Assembly (NCBI GenBank): GCA_000827325.1
Contig: KN832879.1
Coordinates: forward strand, 744,001 to 808,000
DNA length: 64,000 bases
From: Oidiodendron maius Zn
Lineage: Eukaryota > Ascomycota > Leotiomycetes > Myxotrichaceae
Reading direction: 5' to 3'
The position numbers were made by a program, and so were the translations under genes. Position 1 is the first letter of the stretch. Each line of letters opens with the position of its first letter. The notes beneath the pieces were generated by a model. The model saw nothing but the letters and a program-made list of their open reading frames with translations. It made no database searches and was not told where the DNA came from. This document shows positions 45,255 to 56,938 of this stretch, piece after piece.

Positions 45255-47182
45255 TTATGCATCTTCAAACGTCTCAATGCCTTCGAAGTGCATCTCAAAG
45301 TCTGTATAACCATCCATATTTTAGCTGATAATTGGAGATAGGGAAGGAAATAAATTGGGGGGCTTGCCTCGAGATCCTAATGCACCAATCCTGATGGTGT
45401 TTTCATCTCCACGCTTCAAGTTCAGTTGAACAGGTATGGTCTTGTGATAACCAGCTCGACGATTCAGGTCCGAAATATTTACCGGGAGTGGCTCATCATT
45501 TACGTATATGTGTGCCTGGCCCTCTAATTTGCAAAAACGTCAATTCTAATTTGAAGCAGCTCTCGTTTGACAGGAATATTGTATAATTATAGGAACTGGA
45601 ACGATTTAATCGTATTAGCGTACCTTCCGGGTTATTAACACTATAATGAAGTGAGATCCATTGCGGGGAGCCAGTTCCTGTAATATTGTGGAACACAGCT
45701 TGACTTTCAGAATTAACTATTCACCGTGGAATTAGTTTTAATGTGGTGTGTTTATAGAGGTCACACACTTACTCCCTGTAATTGAACGTTTGCCAATGCA
45801 TTGATCGCAGGCCATAACAGCTATCATACACAATTAGATTTTATTACCAAAGAATTTTTGGGAACGATGATATCTTACTCGCACGCCCAGAGAGCTTGGC
45901 CTCTTCAGCCATAAATCTCTTTTTACTTGCTGGATAGGAGATGGCACCTGTCGTAACGTCCACTTTCCACATAGAATAATAATCTAATGTGACAGAACTG
46001 TACTTAAATTAGGAATCAATTCTCCTCATATGTTCCTATATTCAGATGAATAGTTTTAGCAACTCACGTAGAAGTAACGGTCATAGGAAGCCAGACGTAT
46101 GTCGAGCTTGGCCCGCCAGTAGAGTCCCAGGCATCACCCATATAGATGTAAGTCGTTGCCTGGCTACCTGAGATAGTAAGCTCGAAAGTATTCTGGGAAC
46201 CATAGGTATTTTCGCTCTCTGGTGCAATGTCGAAAGGCCCAGTCCAGGTGCCAGTTATTCCACTAGAATAGAACATTTTGTTCGGGTTGGCAGTCCACCC
46301 GGTCTTTGCGGAGACAATAAGATAGTAAGTGCTCCCGGCTTTAAACATGCCCGGAGCTTCATAAGAGCCCTCTAACATACAGTCAGTAGCGAAACTTATG
46401 TAGACGTAACTGGGTATTGCTCAATATTACCGAGAACATTCACCCTACTACCAACAGTGCCATCCGAGTTGATTTGGTTAATCTGCAAATTATTGTGATC
46501 GGCACTCGTTAAGAGGTACCATGTGTCTGCGGAATATTAGTGCGTCTCTCAGAATGCTGTTATAACGACTGTTGATAGGTTATACCTGATGCGGGATCAA
46601 GAAACATGCCAGTATCTGAGTATGTATAGTCATCTGGCGGAAGATATACTGCGGCTCCATGGACAGCATACCCTCCCACGACTTGACTAGAAACTAGAGG
46701 CTGAACCAATCGATTTACTTGTCCATATATCTACCAAACAACAGAGATCAGAGCCATTTCAATGAACATAATCTGAAAGCTCACACAATGAAAGTACTGT
46801 ACAACTGGAGGATCATACCCAGAATTCGCCATTTGGTTTGGCATACTTAGGCCTCCACATCTGATCAATTGACGCCTGCGCTCCTAACGGCGTCCAGTTA
46901 AGTAGGTCGGTGGACGAATACATGAACGGAGTTTCGTCTTCATACATTATTGGGTTAGTTCGCATGCTACTTTGATTCGATATATCTCCTTCAGGCATAT
47001 ATACCATTACTAGCGCTCTGTCCTGTCCAGTAAAAGGTCCCTGACCGCTCCACAATCCCACCGCCGTGCGCATCAATGGTGTTCCCAGCGGTGTCCTTCC
47101 AGACGGCACCAGGAACGATCCATGTTGCCGCAAAGACACCGTGAGCGATAATTAACACGGGGAGAATATGGGATGCGAACAT
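45255..47182 (-). CDS. GH43 exo-beta-1,3-galactanase-like enzyme with C-terminal CBM
   Basis: Ten exons on the minus strand: 47182-47011, 46937-46819, 46730-46586, 46526-46431, 46371-46068, 45997-45879, 45820-45773, 45716-45624, 45523-45368, 45301-45255; 432 residues. Signal peptide MFASHILPVLIIAHGVFA. The catalytic propeller contains NTIDAHGGGIVERSGTFYW, ETPFMYSSTDLLNW, MWRPKYAKPNGEFW, GSYEAPGMFKAGSTYYL and GSQNTFELTI. The layout is that of GH43 subfamily 24 galactan 1,3-beta-galactosidases, which trim arabinogalactan-protein side chains. From about residue 310 a CBM35/CBM6-like jelly roll follows (DQCIGKRSITG, VFHNITGTG, HYSVNNPEGQAHIYVND, TIPVQLNLKRGDENTIRIG). The last intron (45302-45367) is GC-AG and supplies the final DFEMHFEGIETFEDA. 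In that catalytic class Glu is important; EAPGMF carries a likely one. Confidence 0.9.
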
Positions 47183-48090
47183 TTTGACGCGAAGAATGTT
47201 TTACGGGAATCTGGGTCACATTTGTGAAAGAGCTGTATTGATATAAAGCTATCTTTAACCATCTATTTAGGCTCAAAAGCTCGCCATGATTCAGTACCGA
47301 GAAGGCTGTTACAATTCAAATATGGATATTGCCGAGTTTCACCTTTCATTTGCGATTGTATGGTAAATAGAAGCTTCGTCTAGTGTCCAGATATGATAGG
47401 TGGAATAAACGGCGCAAACAGAAAGCATATAGCATGCTTTTCCGCAGGAAGAGCGAACTGACCTGAACTGCGCCCATTTCGTTGAAGATGTGTTCTTGAA
47501 TGATCTTAGGGCTTTATTCTGTTTTCCACGGGGATCCTGATGACATTTCTCTTAAATATGATACATTATCCTAATGATAAGGGAAGTCTATGGTATTCTG
47601 GGGAGCTACGCCCAACAAGAAGTCCAACTAGCCATGGGCTGAGAAAACTGATTCGCTTCATAAGTTGAAGGTGGATTGGCGCGGTAAAGAAACCAGTTTA
47701 AAAATGCGGGGTGCATCCTCGGCATATGTTGTGACGAAGATCCAGATCCAGCATGTCAGTACCGTTTTCATGTGGCCTATCGGAGCTAATCTAATTTTAT
47801 GCCGGTCTATCGTCCAAGAAATTATTCCTTACGGACCGATACTTGCCTTTGTCGGGAGATAGTTACAGTGCATAAATATTCCAGATGTGGCGTGGCAAAA
47901 TTGTGTCAGTTCAAGTCTTGCCTTGCATATTGTTTGAATGTCAGTCCCAAACAATACAATGGATCTGATATTGTTGGCTTCGCGATTTGAGATTGTGGCT
48001 TGGCTTTTTAAATACCAGGTAACAAACAGCGTCTGCTGGAAGCAATATGGATTCTTACAGCGAAACATCATCTCATCTCCTCGGAAACGG
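47183..48090. other. Intergenic, about 0.9 kb
   Basis: Promoter of the GH43 gene, with TTTATATCAA on the minus strand near 47240, and 3' region of the next MFS gene. No gene seen. Confidence 0.5.
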
Positions 48091-49765
48091 CTAAAGGAAC
48101 CATCTAAACTCATCCTCCTTTGGGCCGTCTCTCAACCGATGCGTTGGAATATCTCTTGCATCAATGTGCCTCCCAGCACGGCGATCCCGTCGTCTGTTGT
48201 CCCACCACATGTACGTTCCTAGACTTGCCGTGATGAGAGCCCCTGTAGCCCCAAAGCATGCCGTGGTAATCAATGCCGGAAAGTACTTTGGTGCATCCTT
48301 TGCCAGGAAAATGTTGCTGCTGACGAGGCCCATGAGATTTGCTAGAGGTACGCCTACACTAGTGAGAACAATGCGGCGGCCCTCGTGTGCGACATTGTTG
48401 TTGTACCAAGTGCTGAGTAGCACGGACGGAGCGGATGTTCCCCAGCTAAGAGGAAGTCAGCCCTGACTAGACTGGAAGAAGAAATTGAAAACTTACCACA
48501 TCATGAATGTTGCAAAGTACGCAACGTGGATCTGGGCGGTCACATCTGTGATGGCGGCGTATATGATGAACCCAATAAAAGTGAACGCAAAGCCAAGAAC
48601 GATGAAAGGAGACCGGAGGCGGGTAAAATCGGACGTGAATGCTAGGACAAGAAGCATAACCGCGCCACTAATATTGGGAGCGACGGTATACAGATTTGTC
48701 TTAACAGTGCTGTACTTCAGGCGAGCGATGATCTGTGGAAGGAATAGAGAGACCGATTGAAGGGGGATACCGAGGCAAATTTCAATCGCCAGGAAGCCGT
48801 ACGTTGATGGATATGTGAAGATTTTGACACTGTCTCTCAGGTTAAATTCCTCTGCAACGACTGCACTAGAGTCGACTTGGATTCTGTGGAAGGCAAGAGC
48901 CTTCTCATCCTCATTCAGAAACTTTGCCTCGCCGGCGTTCTTTGGGAGATACCAGAGAGCGAAGAGCGAAAAACAGAAGGTGCAGGCCCCTTCAATGAGG
49001 AAAAGATAGCGCCAGTTGTACAGCTTGGAGTGGATATGGAAAACCCCGAATGCCAACAGACCAGAGAAGGCATTGGCGATATTGGAGGCGGCGTAAAAGA
49101 TGGCGAGACGGCGTGCGAGTTCTCCACGTCGATAGAACGTAGTCAGGTAATAGATGACGGTTGGGAAGAAGGCTGATTCCGCCATTCCTAGGAACCATCT
49201 CAAGGCAAATATCCCACCAAAGTTCTGTGCTGCTGCGGCCAGGAGGGTGAAGGAGCCGAAACAACACATCATAATGGGCAAGGCACGGGATGGGCCATAG
49301 CGCTTGCCCAGCATAGCGAACGGAGGGGCGAAGATCACGTAAGGAACGAAGAAGATAGAGACGATTTGGTTGTACTGATTGCCAGTAAAGCCCAGGTCTT
49401 CGATGTATTAGCCATCCTGCCCTTTTCATAGGAGTGGGGGGTCACTACTCTTGCTGAGGCCATCGGTCTGGGCATTTCCCAAATTGCCTTTATCAAGCGC
49501 ATTGAACAGATCTGTGCACGAAAATCAGTAAATGCGAGTCGAAATGACAGATAAAAGGCCGCCTACACATCACCGCCAGGACGGGAAGCAGGCGGAAGTC
49601 AAACTTGCGGCAGAGCGCTCGCTCGGCGCTGTGGTCCAAGACCCGGGCGGTTTCGCCCAGTGCCGCCTTCGTGCTCTCGATATCATTGGTGTCAAGCCTC
49701 TCCGCAGTCGTGGCGTCGATGGCCAGGTCCTGGGCGTCTTTGCCCTTCGCGTCGACGGCAGACAT
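48091..49765 (-). CDS. MFS anion:cation symporter (Dal5/allantoate-permease-like)
   Basis: Four exons on the minus strand: 49765-49567, 49511-49449, 49397-48497, 48445-48091; 505 residues. It begins with the acidic N-terminus of this family, then CRKFDFRLLPVLAVMYLFNA-LDKGNLGNAQTDGL across intron 1, the hallmark of fungal ACS transporters. Further signs are NQYNQIVSIFFVPYVIF, RWFLGMAESAFFPTVIYYL, RRGELARRLAIFYAASN, GACTFCFSLFALWYLP and the join MMC-WGTSAPSVL across intron 3. A twelve-TM plasma-membrane importer. Family members carry allantoate, nicotinate, pantothenate, biotin and sugar acids, and the substrate here cannot be assigned. At intron 2 two adjacent donors (49448 and 49444) are both in frame, so one residue is uncertain. 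Confidence 0.9.
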
Positions 49766-50484
49766 GGCGATCGATGGCGTGTTGAAAGAAGCAAATACAC
49801 GATGGCGGGAAAAAGCAAGCTCAGATCACGGCTTTTGGGTGCGCGCCTTACCGCCTCTTTCCAGTGGTATCTATGGCCCTATATAGGTACGACCGGAATC
49901 ATCCAGCTAGAGAGGGGACTAAAGTTTTGGCGCACAAATAGGGGAGATAAGGAAGGTGATTATCTAAAGCGGAGAGCGTGGGGGTTGGGATGGCCGATCT
50001 TGCCCCTCCATTGGGCCAGAAAGGCTCTCTGTATCGTGATAGGACTCAGGATCCCGGCCATGCTCCGGCATCGAACGGCGAATCCGGTTGTTATTCCGAG
50101 GAGGGACCGACCGTTTTGTCATACAAGTACTCTTGGTGATGTCTTCCCCGGAAACCCAATACGAGAGTGTGGGGTAATGGCACAGCTGGGCGTGGAATTC
50201 CCAGTTCGAAGCAGTCGGTCTACCGGAACCCCCACGCGCTCTGGCAGCTAGACAGAGCCACCGAGCTGGTAGCTCCAGCTGCAGGCCAACCTTAATTTAG
50301 CAGACACGTCTACTCTACGTACAGGTGCCTAGGTGGGCGAAACGTTACCTCAACCACGATACCTAGGATGACGGGCGGCAATCCCTGAAAACTAAAGCTT
50401 CCGACACGAGATAATAGCATGTTACGGAGCCGGACTCAAGACAAGACAGCTAAATAGGCGTGTCTATGCATGTCTATCTACTTC
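49766..50484. other. Intergenic, about 0.7 kb
   Basis: Promoter of the ACS transporter, with a CTATATAG element near 49890 about 125 bp upstream of its ATG, and 3' region of the NmrA-like gene. A plus-strand frame at 49532-50251 overlaps exon 1 antisense and is not credited. Confidence 0.5.
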
Positions 50485-51527
50485 TTAAGCCACATTTGAA
50501 GAAGCGCGTGAGCTAGTGTCCTGCAGCGCCGCTCTCACAGACTCGTCCAGATCCTCCTTCGGAAGACCCAACGCCGTATTACTTAGTCCCCACGCACTCT
50601 CGTAGTCCCCGCCCATGTCCCCTTTCATCACTGACCCGTACAGGACATTCGCCATGCCCCAGATATCTCCATTGGCTATTTTCGCCGCTCCCTCCTCTAT
50701 ATACTCCTGCGCGTCGCGGTTGGTGATGGTCCAGTCGCTGTCGCTGGTTCCCGTCACCCGCTGGACAGAGTCCAGGATCTCTCGCTGAGAAGTGCGGAAG
50801 GAGCTGATGTATACGAGGCGATTGCCGTAGTCGGACAAGGACGGTCCGGAGGAAGAGGTAATTGGCAGGGCGAGGAGGCGAACAATGGAGAGCGCGGCCG
50901 TGGAGAGATTCGTCGTGTTGAATTTCGCTGTCCCGCCGCTAAGGAGAGTGGCTTTTCTGTTCGGAATGTCGATTTCATACATTCCCTTTTGAAGGCTCTA
51001 GATTCAGGGTCAGTGGCAATCGCCGTCTGCATCCATTTAGGGTATCAACGTACCCAATCAAGCCAGGGATTGGTTACGACGCCAACCCACTTCAGCCCCT
51101 GATGGTCCTTGGCTAATTCTTCGATCGCGTTTCTTATACCCACTTTCAGAGAATGGATAGGCGCGACATTGATCATCACTTCATTCCCCGTGTCGCTCCC
51201 GAATTCTGGTGGGAAGATCCACTTCACGCCCGCCGCTGCCGCGGCTTTGATTAGCCTTATCGCCATGTCAGGGATGGCCTCGAAGTGGAGGGCCAAGACC
51301 ACAGCATCAGTCCCAGAGAATGCGGAAGCTAGGAAGGAGTCGGAGTCGTACGAGCCGGCTTTGATCGTGATAGAGGGATCCTCCGGAAAAATAGACTTGG
51401 AGTCAAGCCGGCTGACGATAGTGATGTTATATTTCAGGGATGATTTAAGGAGATTCTTTAAGACAAGGGCTCCCATGTTTCCACCTGCACCGACAAGAGC
51501 GATGTTATTAATAGTACGTGATGCCAT
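50485..51527 (-). CDS. NmrA-like / isoflavone-reductase-like NAD(P)-binding protein
   Basis: Two exons on the minus strand, 51527-51054 and 50997-50485; 328 residues. The N-terminal Rossmann motif reads NIALVGAGGNMGALVLKNLL, i.e. a GxGGxxG pattern as in atypical short-chain dehydrogenases. Other family marks are FSGTDAVVLALHF, KAAAAAGVKWIFPPEFGSD, GVVTNPWLDW joined to SLQKGMYEID, and NLVYISSF-like RLVYISSFRTSQREIL. Such proteins reduce aromatic or quinone-like substrates or sense NADP redox state. The Lys expected in the K-x-x-x active position is not certain. It is divergent from a Zn2Cys6 regulator with CGGAC motifs between them, and near an efflux MFS, suggesting a small co-regulated detoxification or secondary-metabolite unit. 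Confidence 0.9.
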
Positions 51528-52015
51528 TGTTGACTGTTGCAGATTTCATAGACGATGGAGCGCTTACGCAGGGTCACGTTCATGGGAATCACCGATGCAG
51601 ACACCCACTGGACAAATTTAAAGGAAATCACATCTTTTATAGCCTTGCGACATTCATTCAAGAATGCGCAGGCTATTTTCTTTCATCTCCTTTAGTCCCA
51701 CTGATCCTCCATTTCCTCCTTCAGCTCGGCCGCGTCTGAACTTGGCGGACGGAAAACGGGCGAAAAGCGGACGAACCTCGGTTCCTGATTGGCGCGCAAC
51801 TTTCAGATCCCCAGTTTTAGCCTTATCAATGACTAAAGATCTCATTGCTTCATGTTTGTAATAGCGATTGTTTTCTCTTGCCACTGAAGCGCCGTTTTTA
51901 ATACGCAAATATCCCATGCCAGTTCCCACTGCATGGTTAGAAATGCTTAGATATACGCTCGGCCGCAATGTTTCGCACTCTGGAGTCCGCCTCGGGCGAA
52001 TTGCCCCCAAGACCA
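51528..52015. promoter_or_regulatory. Divergent promoter of NmrA-like and Zn2Cys6 genes
   Basis: 488-bp spacer. It contains GCGGACG at 51745-51751 and again at 51767-51773, spaced by 22 bp, and the inverted half-site GTCCG at 51985-51989 just before the regulator ATG. Confidence 0.6.
51745..51773. promoter_or_regulatory. CGGAC direct repeats (22-bp spacing)
   Basis: CGGAC at 51746-51750 and 51768-51772. CGG triplets are the usual half-sites of Zn2Cys6 proteins. The same pentamer recurs upstream of the MFS gene at 54747. Confidence 0.45.
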
Positions 52016-54299
52016 ATGAGGAAGGGGACGCGCAGCTGTGCAGAATGTCAGAGAGCCTTGTGGTACTATAGGGAGACGAGACTGACGACTGTTAGGTCGG
52101 AGGCGGAAGATACGGTGCATTTTCGAGTCACCTGATCATGCGATCTGCAAGAACTGCGAGACAAAGGTCCTCGTCTGCGCGGAACAGAGGCGGGGCTCTG
52201 CCCAGGCCGTTAAAGCCAGAACTGAGTTAGGTCTCCAGGAACGAGTGGCCAAGCTTGAATCACTACTCGAGGTTTCTATGTTGCCCGATAATGGGAGTCC
52301 GTCTCCGCATAGAGCAACTCCTGGATTGGCCTACAAGCGTCAGCATGCTCCTAGAGTATCCAGCGATCAGACAACACAAAAGCTACCATTCCCGAATCAT
52401 TTGGATACTCAGGCCAGTCCTGACTCCTTTGAGAGTGGTACTCCAGATAATACTGATCCCATAACATCCTTATTCGATAATGCCATCGTAGGTTATCTAT
52501 TTTAGAGTTTCAGTTCATCGCTAGCGGATGTTAATAGTATGCAGTGGCAGAGATCCAAGGAAGGCGATGCTCCTCAGATTAAACATGGTGCTGCTCAAAC
52601 AACTGTGAGCAATTTCAGTCAGAAAGTACTCCTTAAGCGTTCCAGTTCTCGACTGGCTCTATTAGCCGGTCTTCCATCTCCGGAATTGCTCTCAGATGTT
52701 TTAAATGCTTCTTGCTCTTGGTGGCAAACATGGTAGGTTGTACAACGTGACATGATGTTGCGAGCCTATGTCTAATCGGTTTATAGGAAGCCGCTTGGTA
52801 ATTGCGCGTCACATAATGTAACTGAGACACTCCAGGAATTCGTACTGAGAGCCTTGTATTCTGACAATCCACCTTCGGTTGGGCTAGCACTCCTGTGCAT
52901 CGCAGTTTCTATTCAGCAATTGGATCATGCTACTAATTCCCATTTGATACATAAATTGAATGGCTCTCCAGGAGAGTTGTACCAAGAATATTTTGATCGG
53001 GTTGACCGAATCATCGTAAATGATAGCGACTATGCCCTCTCTATTGCAGGTATAGAGGTCATCATGATGTCGTCTAAACTCATGATGAACTTGGGAGTAA
53101 TCAAAAGATGTTGGATACTTTGCCGAAAAGCAATATCTTACGCGCAGCTCCTGGGTATGCACCGGCCGCAGTGTTCGTACCCGGTCGATCCAGACATCGA
53201 AAGAGAGAGGCGACATAAGATCTGGATGTCGTTATGCCACCAAGACGCATACTTGAGCTTGGTTCTCGGCCTCCCGTATGGATTCTATGAGAAGGCAGTT
53301 CCAGCCACTATCCAGGAACCTGACACTGTATCCTCATTTCCACACGAGCTTCTTAAATTATCCATAAGAGTGGTAGACAGGAACCAAATGGGTCTTAATC
53401 TGTCTCAGGAAATCACCAATGACATTCAAAGGGACCTCGATTCGGTAGCAGGAACTATGCCCCAAGAGTTTTGGGACTCTCGTCTTGCGCTGGACAAAGG
53501 TTCCCTGGCAAAGGACAAATATCTTGACTGGATCACGGCACAATTTTGGTATCACCAGATTGGAGTGTCTGTGCAGATGCCTCTCATGATCCAATCTGCA
53601 GAGAATCCACAGCTGGAAAATCATCGTGCTTCTTGCTTAGAATCGTCTAGAGGCTTGTTAAAGGTGTATCATATTATGCGCTCCGATAGCAATTGGGCCT
53701 TTCGAATGATGAGCATCCTTGATTACCAAGCCTTTATTTGCTCCGCGTTGTTAATACTCGGAATGTTGGGCTACGGGCAATCTCACTCAATAGCACTAGC
53801 TAAGAATGAACATAAAGACCGGGAGCTAGTGCAATCAACATTGGATGCCCTCCGACAAGCAGCAAACCTGTCCACCGATACCGCCACTGCATCACAAGCA
53901 TTCCAGGGTTTAGAGGCCTTAACGCTTCTTTCATCCGGAGACGGTTGCACTGGACCGGAAAACCTGCATAAAGGAATTAAGCCTTACGTGAAAGTAATTG
54001 TTCCATATTCCGGGACCATTACTATATCTCCTAGCGAAATGATGAACGATTGTATTCGCACACCAAAGTCAGCAGATACTCGCGCAGCGCCCACCTTTAC
54101 GTTCCTAGACTATGGTCGGGCTCAGCACTTCTCCAAAGAGGGAGCACCTGGGGCTGACAATACGGCCCATGACCATGGCATACATTACAATGTGGAGGAA
54201 TCGCAATTTCCACCAATCGATTTTGACTGGGATGGCGTTATGAATATGAATTTCGACGAAAGTTGGGCATGGCTCTCAGATTTGAACACTGCAATGTAA
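52016..54299 (+). CDS. Zn2Cys6 transcription factor of the NmrA-MFS unit
   Basis: Four exons, 52016-52046, 52096-52487, 52545-52732, 52787-54299; 707 residues. The zinc cluster at residues 8-38 (CAECRRRKIRCIFESPDHAIC, KNCETKVLVC) has spacing CX2CX6CX9CX2CX6C and is interrupted by intron 1 within the second cysteine codon. A short coiled coil follows (LGLQERVAKLESLLEV), then ITSLFDNAI joined by intron 2 to WQRSKEGD, and the fungal-specific regulatory domain (LGVIKRCWILCRKAISYAQL, LGMHRPQ, ERERRHKIWMSLCHQDAYLS). The C-terminus is acidic with aromatic residues (FPPIDFDWDGVMNM), typical of an activation domain. It sits between the NmrA-like reductase and the efflux MFS, probably as their regulator. 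Intron 2 spans an in-frame stop and matches on phase. Confidence 0.9.
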
Positions 54300-54746
54300 A
54301 TTAAGTCGTTCTTATAAGTATTGAGCGGGCATAAGTATATAATTAATGATCGGAAACCTCTAGATATGCCTTTTGCCTCGCAATACGGAGAAATCTTCAT
54401 GAATACGAGCCGCTATGTCGTATATTATTAACTGCATTAAAGCTTGTCATACTCTCTGTTGCCGTGCGAAGAAATTTCCTTTGTTCTGGAATCCCACATG
54501 TGAATGATGTGACAAGCGTCCGGACTTTGTGTAACGTCCGGACCAAATACGGACGAGTTGCGGACAACGCACAAACACGCACAATTGAGCGAAGCAGACC
54601 GCAACTAGAGCCCAGTGATTAAGAATTTTTCTAAATAGTATTTATTTACCAAAATTTCTCTTCTCTGCTCTCACGAGATACATTTCTAGCAACGGTACCG
54701 ATTGATTCGTTGAATAATCCCCGGTACAAAAATTATCGTTCGCGAT
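54300..54746. promoter_or_regulatory. Spacer with CGGAC array upstream of efflux MFS
   Basis: 447 bp between the regulator and the MFS gene. Four CGGAC motifs lie at 54521, 54539, 54550 and 54561, described separately. Confidence 0.6.
54518..54565 (+). promoter_or_regulatory. CGGAC array, two GTCCGGAC palindromes
   Basis: GTCCGGAC at 54518-54525 and 54536-54543, then CGGAC at 54550 and 54561. Starts are spaced 18, 11 and 11 bp, close to helical repeat for the last three. About 180-230 bp upstream of the MFS ATG and beside a Zn2Cys6 gene; a likely binding array for that protein. Confidence 0.55.
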
Positions 54747-56938
54747 ATGTCCAACCTATCATCAACAATGTCCGACAAAGAAGACGAGAGGCCCATAGAG
54801 ACTCCGGAGTCCACTGAGGATGAGGAGGATTATCCACAGGCATTCGAGCTGGTAATGATCATAGTGGCTCTTATCCTCAGCATGTTTTTGGTTCGTTGAG
54901 TGAGACTTCTTCTGAGACTAAGCTACTGATGACATGCTTTAGGCCTCCTTGGACATGGCAAGTAGATACTGCTAAAGAAAAATTGGATACCCTAATGTTA
55001 ACGGCGCATGTAGACAATCCTCTCAACTGCGATTCCGAAAATTACAACCGACTTCAACAGCCTCAATGACATTGGATGGCAAGTGATTCCACACATGATA
55101 ACTAGAACAAACTTTAATGTTGGACCGAAGGTATGCTTCTGCATTCTTTTTGACCGTAGCATCGTCACAGTCGAGCTGGGGGAAGGTATACAAGTTCTTC
55201 CCGCTCAAGATTGTCTTCCTCACGGCTATCGGTATATTTGAATTAGGCAGTCTCATATGTGGTAAGTAATAAGAATGTTAAATCCTCTATAACGTTATGC
55301 ATCATATAGAAGCTTATGTTTACTGCAAGGGGTCTCGCCCAATAGTGTTGCCTTAATCGTATGTCTCACTCCAGAACATATGGAATTTCTGGCTAACCAC
55401 AACATAGACTGGAAGGGCCATTACGGGTATTGGCGCTGCTGGGGTACTCTCTGGCTGCTTTATCATGTAGGAACGAGTCAAGGAATACTAATTTTCAATG
55501 ACTGACATGACAGAATCGCATTTTCTGTCCCGCCGGTGAAACGGCCGGCCTTTAGTGGGATCCTCGGAGCAACTTAGTGAGTGATGCCTAGTTAACTCTT
55601 TATCTTCTCAGATAACCAACACATTCTATCATAAAGCGGTATTGCAAGCGTCATTGGCCCACTTATTGGGGGAGCGTTCACTTCTAAGGTGACATGGCGT
55701 TGGTGCTTCTATATCAACCTTCCTATCGGGGGGATCAGTGCGGCTATTCTTCTATGGTTCTTTAAGACGCCTAAGAGGTTAGTGGATTAGCATAGTATTG
55801 TATTGCCGGTATTGACCAAAGCATAGAGCACTTACAGTTAAAGCCAGCTTAAAAGACAAGATCCTGCAGATGGACCTGCCTGGCGCAGCACTTATTTTGG
55901 CTGGAGTTTGCTGTTATGTCCTTGCTGTCCAAGACGGTGGAGTAAAAAAGCCATGGAACAGCTCAGAAATCATTGGGCTTCTCGTTGGTTTTGGACTAAT
56001 CATCGTCGCTTTCGCAATAGTCGAGTATTTCCAAGGTGACAGGGCTTTGCTTCAGAAGAGGCTAATGAAAGATCGCGGAATGATTGCAAGCTGCGCTTTC
56101 ATGTTTTGGTAAGTTCTTTGGTCCCGAAAAGGTTAATGACTTCTGGATTAATGTCGCATTTTAGCTTGGGTGGTGCATTCTTTGTTTTACTCTATTTTCT
56201 TCCCATTTATTTCCAATCCGTTCAGGGCGTCAGCGCTTCCAACAGCGGCATTCGAAACTTACCATTAATAATATCAATGAGTAAGTACACTACGGTTAAA
56301 TTCAAGAGGGTGGAACTAACAGTCCTAGCTCTTTTTGTAATTGCCAGTGGCGGGCTTCTTACCTTTACTGGATATGCACCCCCATTTCTCATAGCAGGAG
56401 CTGCAATAAGCACCGTGGGTGCTGGGCTCATCTACACTCTGGATATTGGATCACCATCTTCTCACTGGATTGGATATCAAATCCTAAACGGAGTTGGACT
56501 GGGTCTCTGTTTCCAGGTCCCTATTATGTATGGTCAAGCTACAGCAGCGGCAGAAGATGTTTCAGTAGTGACTTCCATCCTAATGTGTAAGTGATTATCA
56601 ATTCCAAAATACCTTGCTTCTAACGAGAAGCAGTCTTCCAAACAATGGGTGGAGCAATTCTGGTATCAGGCGCACAGTCGGCATTTACAAACACGCTACT
56701 GCGCCACCTGCCAAATGACGCTCCTCAGGTTGACCCAATTGCTGTTATCACTGCAGGAGCTACAGGGTTGAGAGACAAATTCTCCATAGCCGAAATACCG
56801 GAAATTCTTATCTCGTATATGGCAGCCTTGAGAGTTACATATACGATTTCCATTGCATCTGCAGGAATGGCTACGCTTGTTGCGATCTGCACCCGTTGGA
56901 CAAGCATTAAAGGAAAGGCCGTAGCTGCAGCAGCATAG
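54747..56938 (+). CDS. 14-TM MFS multidrug/toxin efflux pump (DHA2 type)
   Basis: Twelve exons: 54747-54890, 54943-54957, 55014-55078, 55131-55261, 55330-55358, 55408-55466, 55514-55576, 55637-55777, 55827-56108, 56165-56280, 56323-56586, 56634-56938; 537 residues. Introns 2 (54958-55013) and 3 (55079-55130) start with GCAAGT, so they are GC-AG introns. They are supported by perfect conserved joins [17 protein letters not shown] and NDIGW-YASAF. Other motifs are [70 protein letters not shown] and [13 protein letters not shown]. The family exports toxins and drugs, often from secondary-metabolite clusters. Plasma membrane or vesicle. No cargo can be inferred. It is downstream of a Zn2Cys6 regulator on the same strand. 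Confidence 0.92.

Noticed and set aside
49532-50251. 239-codon plus-strand frame
   Set aside because: Antisense to exon 1 and promoter of the ACS transporter, with no family similarity.
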